From the NCBI GenBank assembly GCA_900551625.1, contig URWZ01000103.1, positions 1 to 6,224 of the forward strand: DNA of 6,224 nt. The letters are read 5' to 3'. The stretch's first letter is position 1, and each line of letters starts with the position of its first letter. The notes beneath the pieces were generated by a model. That model was not told the origin of the DNA, made no database searches, and was given only the letters and a program-made list of their open reading frames with translations. This document shows, piece after piece, positions 1 through 6,221 of the stretch. The translations under genes and the position numbers were made by a program. This DNA is from an uncultured Collinsella sp. GTDB lineage: Bacteria > Actinomycetota > Coriobacteriia > Coriobacteriales > Coriobacteriaceae.

Positions 1-26
1 CAGCGTCAGATGTGTATAAGAGACAG
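1..26 (+). other. Nextera/Tn5 sequencing adapter remnant (non-genomic)
   Basis: Bases 8-26 read AGATGTGTATAAGAGACAG, the 19-base Tn5 mosaic end used in Nextera libraries. Bases 1-7 (CAGCGTC) match the end of the Nextera read-1 arm. The lepA family sequence begins immediately afterwards: codons from 29 read [11 protein letters not shown], and bases 27-28 (TT) are the remainder of the Phe codon that precedes it in LepA. The adapter therefore replaces the true upstream sequence. This is untrimmed adapter at a contig end and not a mobile element. Confidence 0.97.
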
Positions 27-1570
27 TTACCTACGAGGTCTCGCGTTCGCTTGCCGCCTGCGAGGGTGCGGTGCTTGTCGTCGACGCCACGCAGGGCGTC
101 GAGGCGCAGACCGTCTCCAACGCGACGCTCGCCATGAACGCCAACTTGGATATCGTGCCCGCTATCAACAAGATCGACCTGCCGTCGGCACACCCCGACG
201 AGGTCAAGACCGAGATCGAGGACGACCTGGCGATCCCTGCCGACGATGCCGTATGCGTATCGGGCAAGACCGGCGAGGGCATTCACGATTTGCTGGAGTC
301 TATCGTCTTTTTGATCTCTCCGCCCAAGGGCGATGCGAACGCGCCGCTCAAGGCGCTTATCCTGGATTCGTATTTCGATGAGTACCGCGGCGTCGTTGCC
401 ACGGTCCGCGTCTTTGACGGCTCCATCAAGAAGGGCGATACCCTGCGCATGATGCAGGCAGAAGGTGACTTCTTGGTCGACGGCGTGGGCGTCAAGCGTC
501 CTGCCGAGACCCCGGTTGACGCACTGACGGTTGGCGAGGTCGGCTACGTGGTCACGGGTCTGAAGGATCCTGAGGCCGTGCACGTGGGCGATACCCTCAC
601 GTGGGCGTCTAATCCCTGCCCCGAGCCGCTTCCCGGTTACCGCGAGGCCAAGCCCATGGTCTATACGGGCCTGTTTCCGATCGACAACAAGGATTACGAG
701 AACCTGCGCGACGCTCTCGATAAGCTGCACGTCAACGACCCGTCGTTGGTATGGGAGCCCGAGACCTCGGTGGCGCTCGGCTTTGGCTTCCGCGTGGGCT
801 TCTTAGGCCTGCTGCATATGGAAGTCGTCAAGGAGCGCCTGGAGCGCGAGTTCAACCTTGACCTCATTGCTACGAGCCCTTCGGTGGACTATCACGTCTA
901 TAAGACCGACGGCGAGATGATTGATGTTCGCAGCCCGCAGGATCTGCCCGAGGCTACGCGCATCGAGCGCATTGAGGAGCCTTACCTCAAGGCCAAAATT
1001 ATCTGCCCGCCCGAGTATACGGGTGCCGTCATGCAGCTCGCTATCGAGCACCGCGGCATTACAACTGACATGATCCATCTCACGAGCAAATCGGTCGAGA
1101 TGCGCTTTGACATGCCGCTCGCCGAGCTCATCCTGGACTTCTTTGACCAGCTCAAGAGTCGCACCAAGGGCTATGCCTCACTCGACTACGAGTTCAACGA
1201 GTACCGTCCCTCCGAACTCGTCAAGCTCGATATTTTGCTTTCGGGCGATGAGGTGGACGCGCTTTCGTTTATCGTGCACAAGGATAAGGCCTATGGCCTG
1301 GCCCGCGGCCTGTGTGACAAGCTCAAGGAAATCATCCCGCGCCAGCTGTTCGAGGTGCCTATTCAGGGCGCCATCGGCAACAAGATCATTGCCCGCTCTA
1401 CCGTCAAGGCGCGTCGCAAGGACGTTTTGGCCAAGTGCTATGGCGGCGATATCTCGCGAAAGCGCAAGCTGCTCGAGAAGCAGAAAGAGGGCAAGAAGCG
1501 CATGAAGGCCATCGGTTCGGTCGAGGTCCCGCAGGAGGCCTTTATGGCGATCCTAAAGGTAGACGAGTAA
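27..1570 (+). CDS. lepA: Elongation factor 4 (LepA), 5'-truncated
   Basis: This is the ribosome-associated translational GTPase LepA/EF4, implicated in back-translocation, translation under stress and initiation or ribosome assembly. 513 residues plus a TAA stop remain of a family length near 600, so about 85 N-terminal residues are lost, including the P-loop, switch I and most of the DTPGH motif. What remains starts in the family stretch [14 protein letters not shown]. It keeps the G4 motif NKID (167-178), a G5-like S-G-K-T-G, domain II, the [19 protein letters not shown] segment of domain III, and the LepA-specific C-terminal domain with [40 protein letters not shown] and PQEAFMAIL. The missing 5' end is due to the adapter join and gives no evidence of gene decay. 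An ATG or GTG inside the fragment must not be taken as the start, because family homology runs back to base 27. dusB follows after 4 bases, suggesting one transcript. Confidence 0.98.
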
Positions 1571-1574
1571 GTCC

Positions 1575-2618
1575 ATGGCGCTTTCTGAATACAGCAAGCG
1601 TCTGCTGGGCGCCTATGCCGAGCAGCCGTTCCTTATGGCTCCCATGGCGGGCGTAACCGACCCCGCCTATCGCATCATGTGTCGCCGCCGCGGTGCCAAC
1701 CTTGCCTACAGCGAGATGGTGAGCGTTGCGGGCCTTGCCTATGCCAGCAACAAGACGTGGCGCCTGGTGTTGCCGGCCGACGAGGAGCAGCAGATCTGCG
1801 TGCAGCTCTTTGGTTCCAAGCCCGATCAGTTTGCGGGTGCCGTCGCTGCCGTCGAGGAACGCGTGGGCGATCGCCTGTCATTGATTGATATCAACATGGC
1901 CTGTCCGGCTCGCAAGGTCGTTACCAAGGGCGAGGGCTCGGCGCTTATGCGTACGCCCGACCTGGCCGAGCAGATTGTCGAGGCAGCGGTGGGCGCGGCG
2001 CATGTTCCCGTGACCGTGAAGATTCGCAAGGGCTTTTACGCCGAAGACCGCAATGCCGCGACGTTTGCCCAGATCCTCGAAGGCGCCGGTGCCGCCGCAG
2101 TCGCCGTGCATGGTCGTTGCGCCACGCAGCTCTACACGGGCCAGGCCGATTGGTCGGTCGTCGATGAGGTGGCCGACGCCGTCGAGATTCCCGTTATCGG
2201 TTCGGGCGATGTGTTCTGCGCCGAGGATGCGGCGGAACGCCTGCGCAACTCGGGCGCCAGTGCCGTGTTTATCGCGCGCGGTATCTATGGCAACCCCTGG
2301 GTGTTCGGTGATGCTCGAGCCCTTGCACTCGATGGCACGCCAGTACCGGTGCGTAGCTCGGTCGAGCGCCTGGATGCCCTGCGCGAGCACCTGACGCTCA
2401 CGCATGAGCTGTTGCCGCTTATGTCACGTGCCCGCACGTACGCGAGCTGGTATCTTAAGGGCATGCCCCATGCCGCCGCCTGGCGCGCGCAGGTGGTGCG
2501 CTGCTCCACATACGAGGAGTTCATGGCATTGGTCGATGATATCGAGCGCGATGTGGTGGCCTGCGAGACCGCGCTTGCCGCCGGCGAGTCGGTGCCCGCT
2601 CATCCGCTGGAGGCCTAA
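1575..2618 (+). CDS. dusB: tRNA-dihydrouridine synthase, DusB/NifR3 type
   Basis: This 347-residue, FMN-dependent TIM-barrel enzyme reduces uridine to dihydrouridine in tRNA using NAD(P)H, in the cytosol. Visible motifs in order are: MAPMAGVTDPAYR (21-33), the FMN-site strand; SEMVSVAGL (46-54); QLFGSKP (77-83); NMACPARKV (107-115), with the catalytic Cys at 110; VKIRKGF (148-154), with the FMN-contacting Lys at 149; AVHGR (177-181); IGSGD (208-212); and ARGIYGNPW (234-242), binding the FMN phosphate. A helical tRNA-binding C-terminal domain follows, around residues 265-335. The length is normal for the family. The ATG lies 4 bases after the lepA stop with only a poor Shine-Dalgarno sequence (AAAGGT at 1555-1560 is too distant), so its translation is probably coupled to lepA. 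The NMACPA pattern and overall shape favour DusB, but the exact target uridine cannot be read from the sequence. Confidence 0.93.
   Translation: MALSEYSKRLLGAYAEQPFLMAPMAGVTDPAYRIMCRRRGANLAYSEMVSVAGLAYASNKTWRLVLPADEEQQICVQLFGSKPDQFAGAVAAVEERVGDRLSLIDINMACPARKVVTKGEGSALMRTPDLAEQIVEAAVGAAHVPVTVKIRKGFYAEDRNAATFAQILEGAGAAAVAVHGRCATQLYTGQADWSVVDEVADAVEIPVIGSGDVFCAEDAAERLRNSGASAVFIARGIYGNPWVFGDARALALDGTPVPVRSSVERLDALREHLTLTHELLPLMSRARTYASWYLKGMPHAAAWRAQVVRCSTYEEFMALVDDIERDVVACETALAAGESVPAHPLEA
2609..2613 (+). promoter_or_regulatory. Shine-Dalgarno sequence of hemW, inside dusB
   Basis: GGAGG lies within the last codons of dusB, 7 bases before the GTG at 2621. It fixes the GTG as the hemW start, and the protein begins directly with the family N-terminus (A-V-T-A-L-Y-V-H-V-P-F-C). 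Confidence 0.85.
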
Positions 2619-2620
2619 CG

Positions 2621-3853
2621 GTGGCCGTTACCGCGCTGTACGTCCACGTGCCGTTTTGCGCCCAAAAGTGCCGATACTGCGACTTTGACTCACGCAGTTT
2701 TGCTTCGTGCGACCTGAGTGCTGCGCTCGATGTCTATTTTGAGCAACTGTATGCGCGCCTCGATGCCTTTGGCGACGCAGGCGCGCTTGCGCAGGTCCGC
2801 ACCGTCTATGTTGGCGGCGGTACGCCGTCGCTGGCAGGAGAGCGTCTGGTGGAGCTTGCCCGGCGTATTTGCATGTGGTGCAAGCCCGTTGAGTTTACCT
2901 GCGAGGCCAATCCCGAGTCGTTGACCGCCGGGCTTGCCACTGCGCTTGCCAAGGTCGGTGTCACACGCGTCTCTCTGGGAGTTCAAACCCTTGACAACGC
3001 CGAGCTTGCTGCGATTGCCCGTATTCACGATGCCGATCGGGCGCTCGCTGCCATCACGACGGTTAAGGACGCTGGGCTCGATGTGTCCTGCGACCTGATG
3101 TGCGGACTTCCCGGGCAGACCGCCGTAAGCTGGCAACGCACGCTCGATGGCGTGCTGGCGGCGGCGCCGCATCATGTGTCGGTGTACCCGCTCACGCTCG
3201 AGGAGGGCACGCCGCTCTACCACATGGCGTGTCGCGACGAGTCGCTCGAGCCCGACGAGGATTTTCAGGCTGCGTGCATGGACGCGGCGCGTGAGTGCCT
3301 GGGTGCGGCCGGCTATCACCCGTATGAGGTGGCAAGCTACGCGCTCGACGGACATGAGTGTGCCCACAACATTGCCTATTGGACAGGACGGGGCTATCTG
3401 GGCTTGGGCCGCTCTGCCGCCGGTATGCTCGACGCCGAGGATTTCGATCGCTTGGCCGGGCTGTTTCCCGACGTGCCTGCTCGCGGCGATGCGTATCGCG
3501 TGCGCTTGGTGCAACGCGACGACGCCGCGACGACGTTTGATGCCGAGTATCTGTCGCAGCGCGAGGCTGCGGCCGAGGATTTGATGCTCGCCTGCCGCAT
3601 GACGCGTGGCATTGGGCCCGATCTGTTGGTTCGCTCGGCAAGCGTGATCGCTGCAGACGAGCTGGTGGCGGCCTGTGACCGTGCGCTCGAGTTGGGTCTT
3701 GCCACTTGGGTGCCCGATTATGTCGAGGGGCATGCGGGGTGCGTCGCCTCGAAAGACGTTATCGCAGGTCGTGCCCACGCCCGTTTAGCGCCCACCCACT
3801 TGGGCTGGCTCGATGGAAATGTGCTGTTCGAGCTGTTTTGGGGTCTAGCTTAG
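2621..3853 (+). CDS. hemW: Radical-SAM heme chaperone HemW (HemN-like)
   Basis: HemW binds heme and hands it to apo-proteins such as respiratory cytochromes; older annotation calls it oxygen-independent coproporphyrinogen III oxidase. The 410-residue protein starts at GTG. It carries the radical-SAM cluster motif C-X3-C-X2-C (Cys13, Cys17, Cys20) followed by D-F, the HemW form; HemN has an extra Cys at that point. Other landmarks are VYVGGGTPS (62-70, SAM site), CEANPES (94-100), RVSLGVQT (116-123), DLMCGLPGQT (158-167), YPLTLEEGTPLY (189-200) and the heme-related HNIAYW (249-254), which fits the HNxxYW motif reported for HemW. The C-terminal HemN_C domain ends in GWLDGNVLFELFWGLA. One departure is GLGRSAAG (261-268) where relatives usually show a GAHG or GAHS type sequence. 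The gene lies 2 bases after dusB and is probably co-transcribed with lepA and dusB. The absence of the fourth Cys argues against true HemN activity. Confidence 0.94.
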   Translation: MAVTALYVHVPFCAQKCRYCDFDSRSFASCDLSAALDVYFEQLYARLDAFGDAGALAQVRTVYVGGGTPSLAGERLVELARRICMWCKPVEFTCEANPESLTAGLATALAKVGVTRVSLGVQTLDNAELAAIARIHDADRALAAITTVKDAGLDVSCDLMCGLPGQTAVSWQRTLDGVLAAAPHHVSVYPLTLEEGTPLYHMACRDESLEPDEDFQAACMDAARECLGAAGYHPYEVASYALDGHECAHNIAYWTGRGYLGLGRSAAGMLDAEDFDRLAGLFPDVPARGDAYRVRLVQRDDAATTFDAEYLSQREAAAEDLMLACRMTRGIGPDLLVRSASVIAADELVAACDRALELGLATWVPDYVEGHAGCVASKDVIAGRAHARLAPTHLGWLDGNVLFELFWGLA

Positions 3854-3863
3854 GCCGCTCGGG

Positions 3864-3869
3864 TAGAAT
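3864..3869 (+). promoter_or_regulatory. Possible -10 element before the membrane DnaJ-like gene
   Basis: The 58-base gap after hemW contains TAGAAT, five of six matches to a sigma-70 -10 box, preceded by GGG. No convincing -35 box sits 16-18 bases upstream; TTGGGG at 3838-3843 leaves a 20-base spacer. The gap is AT-richer than its surroundings, which is compatible with a promoter. No CIRCE-type (TTAGCACTC-N9-GAGTGCTAA) or HAIR-type heat-shock operator is visible in it. This is a weak call. Confidence 0.28.
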
Positions 3870-3896
3870 TACCGCAATATATACGCTGCTGTGAGC

Positions 3897-3903
3897 AGGA
3901 GGT
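3897..3903 (+). promoter_or_regulatory. Strong Shine-Dalgarno sequence of the membrane DnaJ-like gene
   Basis: AGGAGGT ends 8 bases before the ATG at 3912. It selects that ATG over the GTG at 3891, which lies upstream of the SD, and over the ATG at 3921, which is 17 bases from it. Confidence 0.88.
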
Positions 3904-3911
3904 TGCCGCGC

Positions 3912-5015
3912 ATGGCGACGATGAACGAAAAAGATTACTACGAGATTTTGGGTGTCTCCAAGGACGCCACCTCGCGTGATATACAGAAGGCCTTCCAGCA
4001 AAAGGCCCGCAAGCTCCATCCGGACGTCAACAAAGAACCTGATGCCGAGGAAAAGTTTAAAGAGGTTTCCGAGGCCTACGCCGTGCTTTCGGACGAGCAG
4101 AAGCGTGCGCGCTACGACGCCATGCGCTCGGGCAACCCCTTCGCCGGCGCTCCTACGGCTTCGCCCTATGGCGGCGGCTACGCCGGCAGCGCAGGCTATG
4201 GCAATCCCTTTGAGGGCGGCTTTCCCTTTGGTGGCGCCTGGGGCCAGCCGCGTCGCGGGCAGGCTGCCTATAATCCCGAGAACGGCGCCAACGTGGTCGT
4301 CGATATCAAGCTCGACGCTAAGGAGGCCAAGGGCGGTGCCCGCAAGACCGTCCGCTATACGCGCTTCGATACCTGTGGCCACTGTGGCGGCTCGGGTTCT
4401 GTTTCGTCCGAGCATGCACATACCTGTCCGAGCTGCGGTGGTCGCGGCCACATCGATGTCGACCTGTCCTTCCTGTTCGGTGCCGGCACGTTTCAGTCGG
4501 TCTGCCCCGAGTGCGGCGGTTCCGGTAAGGTCGTCGCCGACCCCTGCCCCGATTGCGGCGGCAGCGGCCGTGTCCGTGTGACCTCCGAGCAGACGATTGA
4601 GTTTCCTGCCGGTACGCACGATGGCGACGAGGTCCGCATTGGCGGCATGGGTCACGCCGGCACCAACGGTGCCTCGGGTGGCGATCTGGTCGGCCGCGCT
4701 CATGTCGAGGCCGAGCGTCTGGAGGGCAAGGCCCGTACCGGTTTTTACCTGATGGGCATCGTGGCGCCGTTTTTGGTGCTGTCGGCCATCTCGGGCGTGT
4801 TCTCGGCCTTTGCCGTGATGTGCTTTATTCCGTTTGCCATGGGCCTGTTCATGGTGGTCTCGGACGGCGTGCTGCACCGCAGCCTGCTGTGGTGGAAGCG
4901 CGGCGCGATGCAGTTTGCCAACGGTTTTGCCAACGGATTTATGTTTGCGCTCGTGTCGGTTTGGTTTGCGAGCTGCTCGCAACGTGCCATGCTTTCGCCC
5001 TACGCAATGCAATAA
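3912..5015 (+). CDS. Membrane-anchored DnaJ-like co-chaperone (J domain, zinc finger, C-terminal TM helices)
   Basis: The 367-residue protein has a hybrid layout. Residues 5-70 are a J domain with HPD at 36-38 and the [19 protein letters not shown] helices, so stimulation of a DnaK ATPase is expected. Residues 73-120 form a Gly/Tyr/Pro/Phe-rich linker. CTD I starts near 126 and contains four perfect CXXCXGXG zinc repeats: CGHCGGSG (155-162), CPSCGGRG (172-179), CPECGGSG (198-205) and CPDCGGSG (212-219). CTD I resumes with [21 protein letters not shown] and [14 protein letters not shown] up to about 269. Type I DnaJ would continue there with CTD II and a dimerisation tail. This protein instead has hydrophobic segments at about 278-296, 299-317 and 337-355, with a positive loop (H-R...W-K-R, 322-330) between the second and third. 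By the positive-inside rule the J domain and zinc finger face the cytosol. The start is set by a strong SD. No frameshift is seen, and codon use resembles the neighbours. Classical dnaJ follows 81 bases later. Client, partner DnaK and role are inferred only. Confidence 0.93.
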   Translation: MATMNEKDYYEILGVSKDATSRDIQKAFQQKARKLHPDVNKEPDAEEKFKEVSEAYAVLSDEQKRARYDAMRSGNPFAGAPTASPYGGGYAGSAGYGNPFEGGFPFGGAWGQPRRGQAAYNPENGANVVVDIKLDAKEAKGGARKTVRYTRFDTCGHCGGSGSVSSEHAHTCPSCGGRGHIDVDLSFLFGAGTFQSVCPECGGSGKVVADPCPDCGGSGRVRVTSEQTIEFPAGTHDGDEVRIGGMGHAGTNGASGGDLVGRAHVEAERLEGKARTGFYLMGIVAPFLVLSAISGVFSAFAVMCFIPFAMGLFMVVSDGVLHRSLLWWKRGAMQFANGFANGFMFALVSVWFASCSQRAMLSPYAMQ

Positions 5016-5046
5016 CATCAACCCCTCTGTTTGCGGCCGGCCCAGC

Positions 5047-5075
5047 TTGGGTATAGGACGCACTGTGACAATAAT
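5047..5075 (+). promoter_or_regulatory. Candidate sigma-70 promoter for dnaJ
   Basis: In the 81-base gap between the two J-protein genes, TTGGGT (5047-5052) and AATAAT (5070-5075) are separated by 17 bases. The -10 matches five of six consensus bases and the -35 three of six. Transcription would start near 5082, leaving only a short leader before the SD at 5083, which makes the call weaker. No CIRCE-type inverted repeat or intrinsic terminator with a U-tract is visible in this gap, so read-through from the upstream gene remains the alternative. Confidence 0.28.
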
Positions 5076-5082
5076 GAAAGTC

Positions 5083-5089
5083 GGAAGGA
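5083..5089 (+). promoter_or_regulatory. Shine-Dalgarno sequence of dnaJ
   Basis: GGAAGGA lies 7 bases before GTG 5097. It supports a GTG start giving M-S-E-N-R-D-Y-Y-E-V-L-G-V, the normal DnaJ N-terminus, rather than any upstream in-frame start such as the one at 5031, which would add 22 residues unlike the family. Confidence 0.85.
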
Positions 5090-5096
5090 TTCGGTC

Positions 5097-6107
5097 GTGT
5101 CGGAAAATAGGGATTACTACGAGGTACTTGGCGTCGACAAGGATGCCGACGCGCGGACGATTAAGCGCGCGTTTCTAAAGAAGGCCCGTACCGTACACCC
5201 GGACGTTTCGGACGACCCCGAGGCCGAGGCCAAGTTCAAAGAGCTCAACGAGGCGTATTCCGTTCTTTCCGACGAGCAGAAGCGTGCTAACTACGACCGT
5301 TACGGCACCGCGGACGGCCCCGGTGGCTCTGGCTATGTCGACATCAACGATATCTTTGGTGGCATGGGCATGGACGACCTCTTCTCGTCGTTCTTTGGCG
5401 GCGGTGCCGGCGGTGGCGCCCGAAATCGCCGTGAGCGTCGTCGCGGCCGCGATATGGCCATCTCCCTTTCGGTGACCCTTGAGGAGGCGGCACTCGGTTG
5501 CAAAAAGACGATCAGCTATGACCGCCTTGCCCCCTGCGAGGATTGCAACGGCACCGGTAGGGCCGAGGGCGCACAGGAAAAGCAGTGCAGCCGCTGCCAC
5601 GGCACGGGCTATGTGACGACGGTCCAGCGTTCTTTCCTGGGCCAGGTTCAGTCCTCTTCGCCCTGTCCCGACTGCCACGGCGAAGGCACGGTCATCGACC
5701 ATCCCTGCGAGACCTGTGACGGTCAGGGCCGCACGCCTTCGCACGAAAAGATCGATATCGATATTCCCGCCGGCGTTTCGACCGGTCGCCAGCTGCGCGT
5801 GAGCGGTTTTGGCGAGGCCGGCCTTCGCGGCGAGCCGTCGGGCGACCTGATCGTCAACGTGCGCGTCGCCGACCACGAGCGTTTTAAGCGCAACGGCGAC
5901 GACCTGTACCTCGTGAGCGATATCTCGATTGCGCAGGCTGCGCTCGGATGCGAGATCGAGGTCGAGGGCATTATGCCTGACGAGGTCGTCAAGGTGTGCG
6001 TCCCCGCTGGCGCCCAGTACGGCGACACCGTGAGCGTCAACAATTACGGCATGCCGCGTATCGGCGGTGGCGGTTCGCGCGGTCGTCTGATCGTGCAGCT
6101 GCGTGTC
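5097..6107 (+). CDS. dnaJ: Chaperone protein DnaJ (type I), 3' end lost at a chimeric junction
   Basis: This is the cytosolic Hsp40 that delivers unfolded clients to DnaK and stimulates its ATPase. The domains in order are: J domain (about 5-70, HPD at 34-36); G/F region with the DINDIFGG stretch (82-89) typical of the helix that restrains the J domain, then LFSSFFGGG; CTD I from about 120; four zinc repeats CEDCNGTG (147-154), CSRCHGTG (164-171), CPDCHGEG (190-197) and CETCDGQG (204-211); and CTD II from about 258 (HERFKRNGDDLYL, then EGIMPDEVVKVCVPAGAQYGD and GMPRIGGGGSRGRLIVQLRV). Family similarity ends at Val337 (6105-6107), where usual DnaJ proteins have roughly 40 more residues forming the C-terminal dimerisation segment. 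The frame stays open to TGA at 6192-6194, but the 28 residues after 337 are Arg/Gln/Gly-rich and unlike DnaJ. They are the antisense of a signal-peptide coding sequence. The truncation is most likely an assembly or amplification artefact, so function of the real gene should not be doubted on this basis. Confidence 0.95.
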
Positions 6108-6110
6108 CTT
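6105..6110. other. Probable chimeric junction: dnaJ joined to inverted unrelated sequence
   Basis: To the left, + strand dnaJ codons follow the family up to L-I-V-Q-L-R-V. To the right, + strand reading loses DnaJ similarity at once, while the - strand reads as a coherent signal peptide whose codons run from 6221 to 6108. The exact breakpoint cannot be placed better than a few bases without the intact sequences. The opposite end of the window carries untrimmed adapter, which raises the prior for a library or assembly artefact. Confidence 0.75.
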
Positions 6111-6221
6111 TGCGGTCAGATCCTCGCCCAGCGCCTCCGAGGCCGCGGCGGGCAAGGCCAGTGCGCACAGCAGCGCCGCCGCTGTCAGCGCTGATAAGGT
6201 CTTGCGAAAAAGTTGTCTCAT
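6108..6221 (-). CDS. N-terminal fragment of a secreted protein (Sec signal peptide), cut at the junction
   Basis: From the ATG at 6221 the minus strand encodes 38 residues with a textbook Sec signal peptide. The basic start is M-R-Q-L-F-R-K, followed by the hydrophobic core L-S-A-L-T-A-A-A-L-L-C-A-L-A-L-P and an A-A-A-S cleavage region at about residues 25-28, then E-A-L-G-E-D-L-T-A-K of the presumed mature protein. The single Cys19 is preceded by Leu-Leu, so it does not form a lipobox, and type I signal peptidase cleavage is expected. Beyond 6107 the frame stays open leftward through dnaJ, but that part is only the antisense of dnaJ codons and is not protein of this gene. The upstream RBS lies off the end of the window. 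The mature function is unknown; too little remains to name a family. Confidence 0.6.

Noticed and set aside
8..26. Tn5/IS50 transposon end as evidence of a mobile element
   Set aside because: The 19 bases are the engineered hyperactive mosaic end preceded by Nextera arm sequence, so this is library adapter and not a natural insertion.
2690..3778. Minus-strand open frame (about 362 codons) opposite hemW
   Set aside because: It is an antisense shadow with no recognisable motif, no SD and no promoter; the + strand has clear radical-SAM HemW motifs over the same bases.
3878..3883. TATATA as an alternative -10 box before the membrane DnaJ-like gene
   Set aside because: No acceptable -35 sits at 16-18 bases upstream, and it would place the start of transcription almost on the SD; TAGAAT at 3864 is a slightly better candidate.
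3759..5063. Long minus-strand open frame (about 434 codons) opposite the membrane DnaJ-like gene
   Set aside because: It is the antisense of a GC-rich, strongly biased coding sequence. Its translation is low-complexity Ala/Gly/His/Arg without family motifs, while the + strand has full J-domain and zinc-finger motifs.
5016..5096. Terminator or CIRCE/HAIR heat-shock operator between the two J genes
   Set aside because: The GC palindrome near GCGGCCGGC has no following U-tract and is very short. No 9-base CIRCE arms or CTTGAGT/ACTCAAG pair was found by eye.
5175..6107. Extension of the minus-strand signal-peptide frame through dnaJ as one 348-residue secreted protein
   Set aside because: Only the first 38 residues look like protein. 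The rest mirrors conserved dnaJ codons, so the long frame is a by-product of the junction and GC-rich antisense.
6108..6194. A novel Arg/Gln-rich C-terminal tail on DnaJ (28 residues)
   Set aside because: These residues are the reverse reading of a convincing signal-peptide coding stretch and match no DnaJ tail, so a chimeric join explains them better than a real extension.
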